Of a stretch of 64,000 nucleotides of DNA, positions 36,351 to 46,800 are shown piece by piece (position 1 is the first letter of the stretch; every line of letters begins with the position of its first letter). Below the pieces are notes generated by a model, which saw only the letters and a program-made list of their open reading frames with translations, did no database searches and had not been told where the DNA came from. Origin of the DNA: Niastella sp. (lineage in GTDB: Bacteria > Bacteroidota > Bacteroidia > Chitinophagales > Chitinophagaceae); NCBI GenBank assembly GCA_016710595.1, contig JADJVM010000003.1:310001-374000 (forward strand). Reading direction: 5' to 3'. The position numbers and the translations under genes are program-made.

Positions 36351-37106
36351 ATGAAATTATTACAGGGAAAAACAGCCATCGTTACCGGGGCAGCCAGGGG
36401 AATTGGAGAAGCCATTGTACTCTTATTTGCAGAACATGGCGCCAATGTGGTATTTACTTATGTGAGTGAAGCGAGCGCTGAAAAAGCAACCGCCCTGGAA
36501 GCTAAGTTAAATGCGTTTGGAGTGAAAGCAAAAGCATACCAAAGCAATGCTGCTGATTTTTCTGCCTGTGAAATTTTGGTGAATGAAGTAATGAAAGATT
36601 TTGGCCAGGTGGATATTTGTGTAAACAATGCTGGTATATCAAAAGATAATTTGTTATTAAGAATGACGCCGGAGCAATGGGATGATGTGATGCAAGTAAA
36701 TTTAAAAAGCGTTTTTAATATGACCAAACAGGTTATCCGGCCCATGATGAAAGCAAAGGCAGGTGTAATTATTAATATGAGCAGTGTAATTGGTGAAATG
36801 GGAAATGCGGGGCAAAGTAGTTATGCAGCCAGTAAAGCAGGCATTATTGGTTTTACCAAAAGTGTAGCCAAAGAACTGGGTAGCCGTAATATTCGTTGTA
36901 ATGCTATTGCTCCGGGTTTTGTAGAAACAGATATGACTTCTTATTTGCAGGATGGTGAAGCTGCAGATAAATATAAAGCCGGAATTCCTTTGAACCGTTT
37001 TGCAACCGGGTTTGATATTGCACAGGTAGCTTTGTTCTTAGCAAGCGATATGGCTAGTTATATAACAGGGCAAACGATAAGCGCTTGCGGTGGATTAAAT
37101 ATCTAA
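36351..37106 (+). CDS. fabG: 3-oxoacyl-ACP reductase FabG
   Basis: 251-residue short-chain dehydrogenase. The NAD(P) loop is TGAARGIGEA near residue 12; NNAG is present; the triad is Ser in NMSSV, Tyr and Lys in YAASKAG. The C-terminal motif PGFVETDM fits FabG. It reduces 3-oxoacyl-ACP in fatty acid elongation with NADPH. It stands apart from other fab genes, and its last 4 bases overlap the end of the convergent response regulator gene. Confidence 0.93.
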   Translation: MKLLQGKTAIVTGAARGIGEAIVLLFAEHGANVVFTYVSEASAEKATALEAKLNAFGVKAKAYQSNAADFSACEILVNEVMKDFGQVDICVNNAGISKDNLLLRMTPEQWDDVMQVNLKSVFNMTKQVIRPMMKAKAGVIINMSSVIGEMGNAGQSSYAASKAGIIGFTKSVAKELGSRNIRCNAIAPGFVETDMTSYLQDGEAADKYKAGIPLNRFATGFDIAQVALFLASDMASYITGQTISACGGLNI

Positions 37107-38533
37107 CTACTTAAATCTTCAAAACTTTTTATTTTATTATAGAGGGTCTTCCTATCTATATTTAAAATTTCTGCGGCCTTTGTTTTATTAAATTTTACCT
37201 GCTTCAGCACTTTCATAATGGTTTCATACTCGGCTTTGGTTGCTGCATCTTTTAGATCAGGAATAAGAATGCTTTGTTCTTCATTATTGGTACTGGATAA
37301 TGTTGGTTGTTGATGTAATGGCGAGGCAACAATGCTGGTGATTTCCCAGGGTAAGGTTTTAGCAGACACTTTACCCGAAGGGGTGAGTAAAACGGCACGC
37401 CTTACTACATTTCTAAATTCCCTTAAATTACCTGGCCAGGAATATGAAAGAAACATTTTCATTACATCGTCATCATATCCTTCAATATGCTTATCAAGTT
37501 CACCGTTTGATTTTTGCAAAAAGAATTCGGCAAATAAAGGGATGTCCTGCTGACGTTCCCGGAGTGGGGGTAGGTTTATCGAAAACTCATTAAACCGGTG
37601 GTAAAGATCCTCTCTGAATTTTCCTTTTTGATAAGCTTCCTGCAGATTTTCATTAGAAGCAACAATAATGCGCACATTCACCGGCATTTCTTTATTGCCT
37701 CCTACTCTTTTAAATTTTCTTTCTTGTATTACTCGTAGCAGAGCGGCTTGTATGGGGTAAGATAGGTTTGCCACTTCATCTAAAAAAAGGGTGCCTTCAT
37801 GTGCCAATTCAAAATGGCCCACCTTATCGGCTAAGGCACCGGTAAATGCGCCTTTTACATGCCCAAATAATTCACTGCCTGCAAGTTCTTTTGATAATGT
37901 GCCACAATCAATGGCTATAAAAGGCTCTTTATTGCGGGTGCTTAATGAGTGAATGGTTTTTGCGATTACTTCTTTTCCCGTTCCGCTTTCGCCATATAAA
38001 ATAATACTATAAGAAGTAGGGGCTACTATTTTTATTTGTTCATACAAATCTTTTGTGGAAGCCGCTTCTCCTACAAGGTATTCGCCATTTGCCGAAATTT
38101 TTGGATGGGCATTATTTGTTTTTTCGGGCGCTTTTGTTGTAGCTGCCGTTGCTGTAATTTCCGGTTCTTTTCCTGCTGATGCCAGCGCACTGGTAAGGAT
38201 CGCCATTATTTCATCGGGAGCCAATGGTTTCGTAATATAATCAAATGCACCATGCTTTATAACATCTACTGCCACTCTGGTATCAGAGTAACCGGTGATG
38301 ATGATCACAATTGTTTTAGGTGCATAAGATTTTATTTCTGCCAATACTTCCCGGCCATCTTTATCACCCAGTCTGAAATCGCAAAAAACTACATCAAAAG
38401 GAGTTTCTTTTATTTTAGCAATACCTTTTGCAGCAGAGTGTACTACATCTGTTTCAAAGCCTTTTCTGTTCAATAATTTACTCAGTAATAAACACAGATC
38501 CCGGTCATCATCAATTATGAGAATTTTTTTCAT
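37103..38533 (-). CDS. NtrC-family sigma-54-dependent response regulator
   Basis: 476 residues: receiver domain (~1-120, phospho-acceptor Asp52 in VFCDFRLGDKDG, conserved Thr and Lys in IITGYSD and ITKPLAP), AAA+ activator domain (~150-390) and Fis-type helix-turn-helix at the end (KAAEILNIDRKTLYNKI). The Walker A is GESGTGKE and the sigma-54 contact loop GAFTGA is intact, so it should activate sigma-54 promoters on phosphorylation. No histidine kinase gene is adjacent. Possible -24/-12 elements occur 1.2-1.8 kb away, upstream of the next response regulator and of the YtxH operon. Confidence 0.95.
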   Translation of the reverse strand: MKKILIIDDDRDLCLLLSKLLNRKGFETDVVHSAAKGIAKIKETPFDVVFCDFRLGDKDGREVLAEIKSYAPKTIVIIITGYSDTRVAVDVIKHGAFDYITKPLAPDEIMAILTSALASAGKEPEITATAATTKAPEKTNNAHPKISANGEYLVGEAASTKDLYEQIKIVAPTSYSIILYGESGTGKEVIAKTIHSLSTRNKEPFIAIDCGTLSKELAGSELFGHVKGAFTGALADKVGHFELAHEGTLFLDEVANLSYPIQAALLRVIQERKFKRVGGNKEMPVNVRIIVASNENLQEAYQKGKFREDLYHRFNEFSINLPPLRERQQDIPLFAEFFLQKSNGELDKHIEGYDDDVMKMFLSYSWPGNLREFRNVVRRAVLLTPSGKVSAKTLPWEITSIVASPLHQQPTLSSTNNEEQSILIPDLKDAATKAEYETIMKVLKQVKFNKTKAAEILNIDRKTLYNKIKSFEDLSS

Positions 38534-38591
38534 ATTATTGCTACAATAGTTCTTTTTAAGAATATATTAAAATTAGCCAATTTTAGCCATA

Positions 38592-39515
38592 CTATGTATT
38601 CAGGGTAACATCCGGTACAGGGATTTCTTCTGTTTTCACCCATACGGCATAATCATTTGGATAGATATGCCTTCCCGAACTGGCAACATATACTTTTGTA
38701 AAAACAGCACCAAAATATAAGATAATAGAACTATAATAAGCCCATAACATAATGATGATTACAGATCCCGCAGCCCCATAAATACTGGCTGTTTGGCTTT
38801 TGCCTAAATACAACCCAATGAGCGACCTGCCTACTCCAAATAAAATTGCAGTTACCATGGCGCCCACTAACACATCTTTCCATTTTATTTTAGCATCGGG
38901 CAACATTTTAAAAATTGTTCCAAATAAAATGGTAGAAATAATAAACCCTATTACATTATCAACTGTAAAAAGCAATGTCTTTTCTAAAGCAGGAAAGGCT
39001 GCAATAATCTTTCCGCTAAGCACACTCACTAATGCATTTAAAGCCAATGAAACTACGAGTACAAAACCCATACTCAGGATAAGAGAAAAACTTATAAGGC
39101 GGTCTATTAAAATTTTCCACCATACTTTTTTAGCTTTTAAACGTAAGCCCCAAACCCGGTTTAGTGAATCTTGCATTTCATTAAAAATGCCGGTGGCACT
39201 TATAAGTAATATTACAAGGCCTACAATAGTAGCAAAAAAATTATGCTTATCTAAATGTATATTTTGTATGGTATGTTGTATTTGTAATGCGGCATCATCA
39301 CCCACAAGGTCTTTGATTTGTCCGTATAACTCACCACTTACAGCCTCACGACCAAATAAAATTCCGAAGATATTTAATATGATGATGAGTAAAGGGGCAA
39401 GGGCCAGGATAGTATAATAAGCCAGTGAGGCACTAAATTTGGCTATATTGGCTTTCATCAATTCACTGAAGAGGTTTTTCATAAATTTAAAAAAGGAAAG
39501 AATTATCTTTTTCAT
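38592..39515 (-). CDS. YihY/BrkB-family membrane protein
   Basis: 307 residues from the ATG at 39515, with about six transmembrane helices. The N-terminal FSASLAYYTILALAPLLIII and later IYGAAGSVIIIMLWAYYSS are the hallmarks of the YihY (formerly RNase BN/BrkB) family. These are inner-membrane proteins of uncertain function, possibly linked to envelope stress or transport; the old RNase label is wrong. An upstream ATG at 39575 would add 20 residues and is less likely. It lies 58 bases upstream of the NtrC-type regulator on the same strand. Confidence 0.88.
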   Translation of the reverse strand: MKKIILSFFKFMKNLFSELMKANIAKFSASLAYYTILALAPLLIIILNIFGILFGREAVSGELYGQIKDLVGDDAALQIQHTIQNIHLDKHNFFATIVGLVILLISATGIFNEMQDSLNRVWGLRLKAKKVWWKILIDRLISFSLILSMGFVLVVSLALNALVSVLSGKIIAAFPALEKTLLFTVDNVIGFIISTILFGTIFKMLPDAKIKWKDVLVGAMVTAILFGVGRSLIGLYLGKSQTASIYGAAGSVIIIMLWAYYSSIILYFGAVFTKVYVASSGRHIYPNDYAVWVKTEEIPVPDVTLNT

Positions 39516-39694
39516 ACTTAGGTTTAGGTTAAAGAAAGGAAAAATTTTGCCCAATAGGGCGAAGTACTTCCACAATAGTTAGATGTATAAAAGCCAATGA
39601 TATGCCAAATATAAATTTTAAAGCATTTTCTTTTATATCGGTAACCGGTACTATGCCAATATAATATACAAAAAGGGGTCCTGTAAAATGTAAA

Positions 39695-39710
39695 TTGGCA
39701 AACTTGTTGA
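39695..39710 (+). promoter_or_regulatory. Sigma-54-like element upstream of a receiver gene
   Basis: TTGGCAAACTTGTTGA resembles the -24/-12 promoter (TTGGCACG, four bases, TTGC) with an intact GG at -24. The -12 box reads TTGA instead of TTGC. It lies about 47 bases before the response regulator start. An NtrC-type activator is encoded nearby. Confidence 0.3.
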
Positions 39711-39757
39711 ATCAATTTTAGTTGAGTTTTTAAATTTGATCACTATACACAGATACC

Positions 39758-40135
39758 TTGAAAGCACTAATAATTGACGATGAAATTGATATTTGTTTTT
39801 TGTTGAGCAGCGTGCTAAAACAAAAAAATTTAGATATCTCGATTGCTCATAATTTAAATGAAGGGTTGGGTAAAGTAGGGGATTTAGAGCCTGAAGTTAT
39901 TTTCTTAGACAACTATTTGCCCGATGGAAAAGGGCTTAATGCCATCAAAAATATTAAACAAATAAGCCCGGATTCTAAAATCATAATGATTACGGCATTT
40001 GATACGGCTGGCGACAGGAACCAGGCATTTCAAATGGGGGCAGATTCATTTATGGGCAAACCTTTTACAAGGGATCTTATTTATAAGACCCTGCAAGATC
40101 TTCATATTACAGGGCAAGACGCACAGCAAAATTGA
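39758..40135 (+). CDS. Single-domain response regulator
   Basis: 125 residues forming one receiver domain and nothing else: acidic pair in IIDDE, phospho-acceptor Asp51 in IFLDNYLPDG, Thr in MITAFD and Lys in GKPF. No output domain follows. Such proteins act as CheY-like or phosphorelay shuttles; the partner is unknown. The start is a TTG at 39758, as no ATG exists near the conserved N-terminus. The nearest regulator gene, on the other side of yihY, is the NtrC type, and the two receivers resemble each other. Confidence 0.85.
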   Translation: MKALIIDDEIDICFLLSSVLKQKNLDISIAHNLNEGLGKVGDLEPEVIFLDNYLPDGKGLNAIKNIKQISPDSKIIMITAFDTAGDRNQAFQMGADSFMGKPFTRDLIYKTLQDLHITGQDAQQN

Positions 40136-40296
40136 TTTCGAAGGCTTTTTTAGCATAAATTATATTTTTGGGGTACCATTTTTTATAACGGAAATTCCTG
40201 ACCTTTAGTCATATTATAAGTTTAAGCCTACCTGCGATCAATTTATTTTCATTAAATTTCTTTAAATCGCTGCATTTATTGCACAAATTTTTGGTT

Positions 40297-40312
40297 TGGC
40301 AAGCAATTTGGC
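40297..40312 (+). promoter_or_regulatory. Sigma-54-like element upstream of the YtxH operon
   Basis: TGGCAAGCAATTTGGC matches the consensus TGGCACG-N4-TTGC at the -24 box except one base, with TTGG (or a shifted TGGC) at -12. It is about 57 bases before the YtxH ATG, a suitable distance. It also forms a direct repeat of TTTGGCA. With an NtrC-type activator encoded 1.8 kb away, sigma-54 control of this operon is plausible. Confidence 0.4.
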
Positions 40313-40368
40313 ATATATTAAGAGTACGTTGATTTAGCGTATATAAACTTTTTAAAAAATATACAATT

Positions 40369-40626
40369 ATGAAAGCAAACAAATTATTAGCAGGCGTATT
40401 ATTGGGAGCTGCCGCAGGAGCTGTTTTGGGAATTTTATTTGCCCCCGAAAAAGGCAAAGACACCCGTAAAAAAATAAAACAAAAAAGCAATGAGATGAGC
40501 GAAAAAGTAAAAGGAAAATGGGATAAGATGAGTGAAAAAGTACAGGATAAATACAAAGACATTCGCAATGAAGCAAATGATATGATTGCAAAAGGTAAAG
40601 AAAGAGCTGAAACTTACAAATCTTAA
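40369..40626 (+). CDS. YtxH-family small protein
   Basis: 85 residues: one glycine/alanine-rich membrane segment (~6-27, GVLLGAAAGAVLGILFAP), then the EKGKDTRKKIKQKS motif and a long Lys/Glu-rich helix. That is the YtxH/gas-vesicle-like layout. Members are anchored in the inner membrane and are often induced by general or envelope stress. It is first of three small genes that look like one operon. Confidence 0.85.
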   Translation: MKANKLLAGVLLGAAAGAVLGILFAPEKGKDTRKKIKQKSNEMSEKVKGKWDKMSEKVQDKYKDIRNEANDMIAKGKERAETYKS

Positions 40627-40685
40627 TTATCTGTTTTACGTTTGCTCATGCATAAATTACAGGAACCGGCAAAAATATAAAACGA

Positions 40686-41057
40686 ATGATGGAATTGGAA
40701 GACACAAAAGAAAACCTGCATACAGATCCTTTTGATAACTTAGATGATCTTTTTGAAAAAGTAACCGATTATACGGAAACCCGCCTTAGTTTATTTAAAC
40801 TAAAGGCTACTGAAAGGGCATCTGTTATTGCAAGTGAAATGGCAGGTGGGCTCATTTTTTTTACCATACTCTTTTTAGGAGTCATTGTATTAAACATCGG
40901 GCTTGGCTTTTTGCTCGGCGATTTGTTGGGCAAAGTGTATTATGGTTTTTTTGTTTTAGCTGCATTTTATATTATTGCCGGTTTCATTTTTAAAGCCGTA
41001 AGTAAAAAATCGGTCATTAAAACGATTGCCAATATCGTCATCAGGAAAATATTGTAA
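40686..41057 (+). CDS. Phage_holin_3_6 (YqjE-like) membrane protein
   Basis: 123 residues: a charged N-terminal helix (~15-50, DDLFEKVTDYTETRLSLFK), two transmembrane segments (~53-105) and a short basic tail. It fits the Phage_holin_3_6/YqjE family, which in enterobacteria occurs with YqjD and YqjK, small stress-related ribosome- or membrane-associated proteins. It follows YtxH by 59 bases and precedes the next gene by 3 bases. No phage genes are present. Confidence 0.8.
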   Translation: MMELEDTKENLHTDPFDNLDDLFEKVTDYTETRLSLFKLKATERASVIASEMAGGLIFFTILFLGVIVLNIGLGFLLGDLLGKVYYGFFVLAAFYIIAGFIFKAVSKKSVIKTIANIVIRKIL

Positions 41058-41060
41058 GCT

Positions 41061-41480
41061 ATGGATTTAAAAAATGTAGGTAGCCATATTAATACTAAAG
41101 AAGAACTTTCTGCAGAGATAGCAAAGCTTGAGCAATTGAAAAAAAAGCAGGAGCAAGATTTAAAACAACATTTTCAACTTACAAAAGAAAGTTTTCAACC
41201 CGGAAACCTGGTGAAATCTGCCCTTGGAAGTTTTGGAGTACCCGGCCATGTAGGTGGTATACTCCTTAAAGCGGCAGGCGGCTTAGCGGCAGGATTACTT
41301 ACTAAAAATTTAATTAGTGGCAGGGCCGGCGCTACGGTAAGTTCATTGTTAGGGAATGCTGCTAAAACGGGTGCAGCTACCGTAGTTGCAAATAATGCCG
41401 ATAAAATTATGGCATACGCAACCTCTATATACCATAATTTATTTTCTAAGAAAAAGCATAAAGAATACCTGAAAGATTAA
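41061..41480 (+). CDS. Third gene of the YtxH/holin operon, unknown
   Basis: 139 residues: a coiled-coil N-terminus (~14-40, KEELSAEIAKLEQLKKKQEQ), then a Gly/Ala-rich, weakly hydrophobic middle (~60-120) and a basic tail. I cannot name a family with confidence. Its position 3 bases after the holin-like gene and the terminator just behind it indicate one operon and a shared envelope-related role. Confidence 0.7.
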   Translation: MDLKNVGSHINTKEELSAEIAKLEQLKKKQEQDLKQHFQLTKESFQPGNLVKSALGSFGVPGHVGGILLKAAGGLAAGLLTKNLISGRAGATVSSLLGNAAKTGAATVVANNADKIMAYATSIYHNLFSKKKHKEYLKD

Positions 41481-41503
41481 GAATAATACTGAAAATATTT
41501 ACG

Positions 41504-41526
41504 AGGCCCCATAAATCGGGGCTTTT
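41504..41526 (+). terminator. Terminator of the YtxH operon
   Basis: A GCCCC/GGGGC stem (extended by weaker pairs) with a 7-base loop and TTTT, 23 bases after the last gene. Convergent with tamL, whose stop is at 41548. Confidence 0.8.
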
Positions 41527-41547
41527 GTATTTTAAAAAATATTCAAT

Positions 41548-43836
41548 TTAAAAAGGCAGGCCCAAACCAAGGTTGAGTACGAGATTTTCTTTGCGCCAGG
41601 CTGCATTTGAAAAATCAATTTGATCTATCACCCATCTTTCACCATTTGGTAAATAAGGCTTTCTTAATGGCATACCCAGGTCCACCCGGATAATAAAAAT
41701 AGTAGCATCTATCCGTAAACCAATACCGGTTGCTACCGCCAGCTCTTTATAAAAATTTTTGGTAAGCTTTGCTTTATCACCAAATAAAATTCCTGTTTTA
41801 TTCCAAATATTACCTGCATCTACAAATACAGCCGTGCTGAATAAACTACTCAACGGTATGCGCATTTCTGTATTCATTAAAAGTTTATAATCTCCACCTA
41901 TTAATTGAAAGAAAAGCTTATCCTGGTCAGTGGTGCGATAAGTTCCCGGCCCTACATCCCGGGACCTAAACCCACGTATGGAATTAGAGCCGCCGATTGT
42001 GTACAGTTTTGAAAAGGGTAATACGCTACTATTATTATAAGGTATCCCAATACCCACTTGTATCCTGTTTGCCCAATCCCAATTATTTTTAAGGCGACGG
42101 GTGTAATGCAACGAAAAGTCAGTTTTTACAAATTGTGCAAAGGGCGCCCCAAAAATTTCTTTTTCACGGTAATGCTTAGCCCCCAATATCAGCCCGGCAA
42201 CATTGCCCGATAAGTCAACAGCAAGGTTTGCATACCATTTATTTTTTGAGAAACGCTGCCCAATTGTTTTGGATAACGAAAAACTGGTACCTAATATGGC
42301 TTCGGGGTACACATTCAATAATAAAGATGGGCGCACGGCTGCTTCTGCATAAAAAGTATCTGTTACATTACTTGCATTTAAATAGCTTAAAGAAAATAAT
42401 CCTAAATTAAATTGTGTACGGGAATTTGATTTCCAGGTGAATTCATATTGAAACTTAAAAAAGTTCTTGGTATAAAAAAGTTGCTTGCGATACCATTCGT
42501 ACCCCAATATTAAATTTGTATTGGGAGGATAAAAATGATTTTCATCAATATGAAAGAATGGAATAAAATACCTTGGAAGTTTAAGAGAAGCTTCTAAACC
42601 CAACCGGTAATTGTTATTCTTTTTGGCAATACTATCTCCATAAGCGGTTTCAATACCTGCCGTTGTTTTAATACCAAGTTGTTCGGCGCCCTTCATGGCG
42701 TTCCTGTTTTTCCAATTGATGCTTGTTTGTAAGCCCAGGTACCCATTGTCTTTGGTAAAGCCATCAATGTTACCCTGTAATGCTTTCTTTTTTTGCGGTG
42801 TAAGCAAATAGGTTGCATCAAGTTTATATCCACTGTCTTGAGTAACCCTTTCAAATTTATTTTTTACAAATTTAAAAGCACCTAAATTAATAAAACGATT
42901 GAGGGATGCATTTTGATTCCGGCTGCGGTACAGGCTACCCGGCCGGTAAGTGATGGTACTTGCAAAAAGCCTGGGTTTAAATTTATGCAGGGTATCATTT
43001 ATCCTTATGGAATCATACATAATGAATGAATCGGTTGCGGCGAACACATTTTCATTGGTAAGAGAATAATTTGGATATACGGTAATGCTATTGATGCGGT
43101 ACGGATTGCGGGCACTATCGGGTGTAGATTGTTTTACACTCATGTACAATTTTACTTTTTTTGCACCAATACTGGTATCGGCATAGGCCATGATGTAATC
43201 GGGATTAAAAAAATAATATCCCCGATTTTTGAGGGTAAGATCCAGGCGGTCCCTCTCTGCTTTTATATCATTTAAATTATAAGCATTGCCGGGTTTTAAT
43301 ACACTCCGCTTTTCCGATATTCGCTCAAGTGTTTTTATCAACTTAGAACTATCGCCTGCCCATACTATTTCACTAAGATGGTATTGCGGGTTTACAAATG
43401 CCTGGTAGTTTGCATATACAAAATATTTTTTGTGGCTGGTATCACCAGATACATGACTAAAAAAATACCCGGAATTCTGTAAGTAAGATTCCATATTCTC
43501 TGCCGTTGCTTTGCTGTTTATCCGGCTGCTTAATACCGGCGCTTCTCCAAGCCGCTTAAGCAAAAAAGCTTTGAACCCCTTTTCTTTTTTGGGTGTTCCC
43601 AATACATACCACCACCACACTTTATAGGGCTGCCCTAAAATATATTTATTGGGGGTGGGTGACAGGGCTTGTTTAAGATCTTTCTTTAATTGCTTTTTAG
43701 ATGTTTTGGTTTCATTATCTTTTTCTACTTTAATGTTGGCTCCCCGGTATAAGCTTTCACCCGGTGGCAAATACTTTTGTACACTGCATGCGCTTAATAA
43801 CAGGATACAAACGAGATATCGTAAAATGATTTTCAT
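41548..43836 (-). CDS. TamL-type Omp85 lipoprotein
   Basis: 762 residues. A lipoprotein signal (LLLSAC at about 16) precedes POTRA-like repeats (~30-330). A C-terminal Omp85 beta-barrel (~390-762) carries the conserved GSNSIRGFRSRDVGPG loop and ends on an aromatic residue (LGLGLPF). The combination of a lipidated N-terminus and an Omp85 barrel defines TamL, the Bacteroidota partner of TamB. Its ATG overlaps the tamB stop (ATGA), so the two are translationally coupled. The pair is thought to help assemble or lipidate the outer membrane. Confidence 0.9.
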   Translation of the reverse strand: MKIILRYLVCILLLSACSVQKYLPPGESLYRGANIKVEKDNETKTSKKQLKKDLKQALSPTPNKYILGQPYKVWWWYVLGTPKKEKGFKAFLLKRLGEAPVLSSRINSKATAENMESYLQNSGYFFSHVSGDTSHKKYFVYANYQAFVNPQYHLSEIVWAGDSSKLIKTLERISEKRSVLKPGNAYNLNDIKAERDRLDLTLKNRGYYFFNPDYIMAYADTSIGAKKVKLYMSVKQSTPDSARNPYRINSITVYPNYSLTNENVFAATDSFIMYDSIRINDTLHKFKPRLFASTITYRPGSLYRSRNQNASLNRFINLGAFKFVKNKFERVTQDSGYKLDATYLLTPQKKKALQGNIDGFTKDNGYLGLQTSINWKNRNAMKGAEQLGIKTTAGIETAYGDSIAKKNNNYRLGLEASLKLPRYFIPFFHIDENHFYPPNTNLILGYEWYRKQLFYTKNFFKFQYEFTWKSNSRTQFNLGLFSLSYLNASNVTDTFYAEAAVRPSLLLNVYPEAILGTSFSLSKTIGQRFSKNKWYANLAVDLSGNVAGLILGAKHYREKEIFGAPFAQFVKTDFSLHYTRRLKNNWDWANRIQVGIGIPYNNSSVLPFSKLYTIGGSNSIRGFRSRDVGPGTYRTTDQDKLFFQLIGGDYKLLMNTEMRIPLSSLFSTAVFVDAGNIWNKTGILFGDKAKLTKNFYKELAVATGIGLRIDATIFIIRVDLGMPLRKPYLPNGERWVIDQIDFSNAAWRKENLVLNLGLGLPF

Positions 43837-46800
43837 TCTTTCTTTTTCTTGAACAGTTCAGTAAATTTATCATAGTCTAATGTTACCATAAAGCCCAACC
43901 CGGTTTCTACCACATAGCCATCTAATACTACTTCGTATTGATTTTTGTTGTACCCCCTTATCATGTATTTCCCATCTTTGGTAAGTTTATAAGAAATGGT
44001 TACATCGGGCCGGAACATGGAAGACCCGTAAGATTTTGCGGCTGCATCATTTCCTTCTATTCCAATATTGGTACCCAGGCTTACCACAAGCCGGTCGTCT
44101 AAAAATGATTTGCTGAACATTACATTTAAATCAGTTCTTTGTGTGCTGCCGCCGGTAGTATAATCTTTATAACTGTTTAAATTGAGATCTATATCTACTC
44201 CTTTTATTAAATCGGAAGCAATTTGATCTAATGCTGAAGAAATAAATTGGCTCACACTTTGGCGGGCCAGGTCGCTAAAGCCATCATCGTTGCCTTTAAA
44301 GAAATCAGAACTTTGCTCTCCTACAAAACGGTTCATAAGCAACAAAGAAAACGCCTGCTTGTTCATCGCAGCTTCATCAGCTCTTATTTGCTCCAGCTTG
44401 TTTTCAATAGTTGTTTTTAATTCGTTGGTGAGTAATTTATTATTTTCCGGTAGTTTAATATCAAAACTGATGGTTGGTTTACTTATTTCACCATTCAATG
44501 TAAGCTCTACCGTAAATGGTAATTTTTGATTGAATGAATTTGCAAGTGAAGTATTTACAGATGTAATTTCATTGCTTAACAAGTCTTTTGCGGATGAGTT
44601 GGCAATATAATCTGCTTTAATATCTACTTGCGCACTCATGGGAGGCCCACTAAAAAGAATGGTACTACCCTTTTGTAATGTAAACCTGCGTTGTAAGAAT
44701 TTATAATTTAATATATAATAACCTTCTTCTAATAAATAGTTACCTGCCAGCACAAGATTGCCCCCCGGATCTACCCCTGCATTTAAAAGTGCATCTCCTT
44801 TTACCTGTAATTCATCGCCGGTATTGGGGTCAATTATAATGGTAAGGGTACTGGCTTTGCCAATCTTAAGGTTCAAATTATAGTTCATGTAACTGCTATA
44901 ATCTGTTTGGGCTTCGGGTAAAATGATTTTTGCATTTTGTGCAAGATTAAATGTATCAATATCTATAAAACGAACTACTGATTTACCTTCATCTTTTACA
45001 TAATTGCCCGGGGGAAGCACAATGGTAATGTTACTCCTGTCATCAATAAACACATTTCCTTCTATCCGTGGTGCTTCAGAACTGCCCCGGATACTGATAT
45101 CTGCATCGGCCATCGCCAATCCATAAAATTGATTTTCGATTGCCCTGGGTGCATTCATGATGATAAAATTATTGGCATACACATCCAGGTTTAATTTAAA
45201 GCCTTGCGATTTATCAAGAGCTACATATCCATCAATTTTTGCATTGTTATCGGCACTATCCGCTACCAATAATTCCCGCATTTCAATACGGGGATAATCA
45301 AAATTTATTTTTTGATCTTCAATTTCATAAGGGATATTGTATTGCGTTAATGCAAAGCGAGCCGTATCTACCTGTATTGATCCCTTCCATTTTGGATCGC
45401 TAAACAAGCCATACAATTTCATATTGCCATGAATGGTTCCACTGGTATTCTTTAAAAAACCACCGGAAAATGAACTTACCGGGTTTAAATTAAATTGGTT
45501 TATTTCCAGCGTCGCATCAAATTGTTTTTGTGCATTGTTAAGATAATATTGTAATTCGGCACTGAGGTTGTTGCCCTCGCCTTGCAGCTTTATTGTAGAA
45601 GTGATTTCTGACGGAGAAGCTTTTTCTGCCTGCGCCGTAAGGTTGCCCAACGGTTGCTGCATCAATTCAAAATGATCAATAGAGGCCGCTCCTGTAAAGG
45701 CAGGCAGGCCTTGATTCATATCTGTAATTTTTGCTTTTACATCCAGTATGCCTGCGGCAAACAAAGTATCGCTACTGATAATGGAACTGATACTTTTTAA
45801 ATTAAAATTATCAACATGGATATCAATGGGACTGTTAGGTACTTCTGCTAAACTATTTATAAGGATACTGGCCGTGTCGTTATTAATTTCAAATTGATGA
45901 ACAATAATACCGGCATTGCTATATTGAATATAGTTCTGATCGTTTACTTTCCATTTTTCATAATTTAAAAGCAAGTTATCAGATAACCGGAACCGGTATG
46001 CATCCTGGTGGGCAACAACGCTGCTGCTGATGCCAAACCAGGGTTTATTATTTTTATCATTTGTAATAGCATCTACATATAAACTATCGTGGGCGGCACT
46101 ACCAGATAGTTTTGTTTTATAAAATATATTTGAAGGTAAGGCAATACTATCTGCTATCATGTTATATTGCAGTCTTTCGTTTTTTGCAGCCACATCTATA
46201 TTGGCCCTGCTTATTCTTTTTCCATTATAAACCAGTAATGGAATTTCTCCCGAAATATGTAAGGCGCTATCTCCATACTGGCTGTTGAAGTTGCCTGAAA
46301 TGTTTATTTCTTTATATGCTTGCAGTCCTTTCACCAGATGGGTAACCAATGGGTTTTCTTTTAATGTAAATGTAAAATCTACTTGTTGTTCCGGCACATT
46401 TTTGAGTGGTTGCAAATCAGGATTGAATGTATAATAATGATTGATGTAATCCTGCAATACCAGGCCTGCTTTATCATAATCAAAAGCGCCAGTGGCAGTA
46501 AAATCTGCAATGCCAGATCTTAAGAAAAGACTGTCTTTGCCATTTGCAGCATGGGCTGCTAGCATCATGCTATCTTCCCGATAATGGTCATTATCAATTT
46601 GCAAAAGTAAACTATCAATGAGGATATACCCATCTACATGCCGGGGGGTAGTATTTTTTAAATCAATTTTTATCAGGCCCGCCAGGTTGAGTGTATCATC
46701 ATACAAATGCAATGGTTGTAAAGCAAGGGTATCTATTTGTATGTATCCTTTTATTGTTGGGTAATTTGCTTTTACATTTCCGGTCAGGTCATAATTTAAT

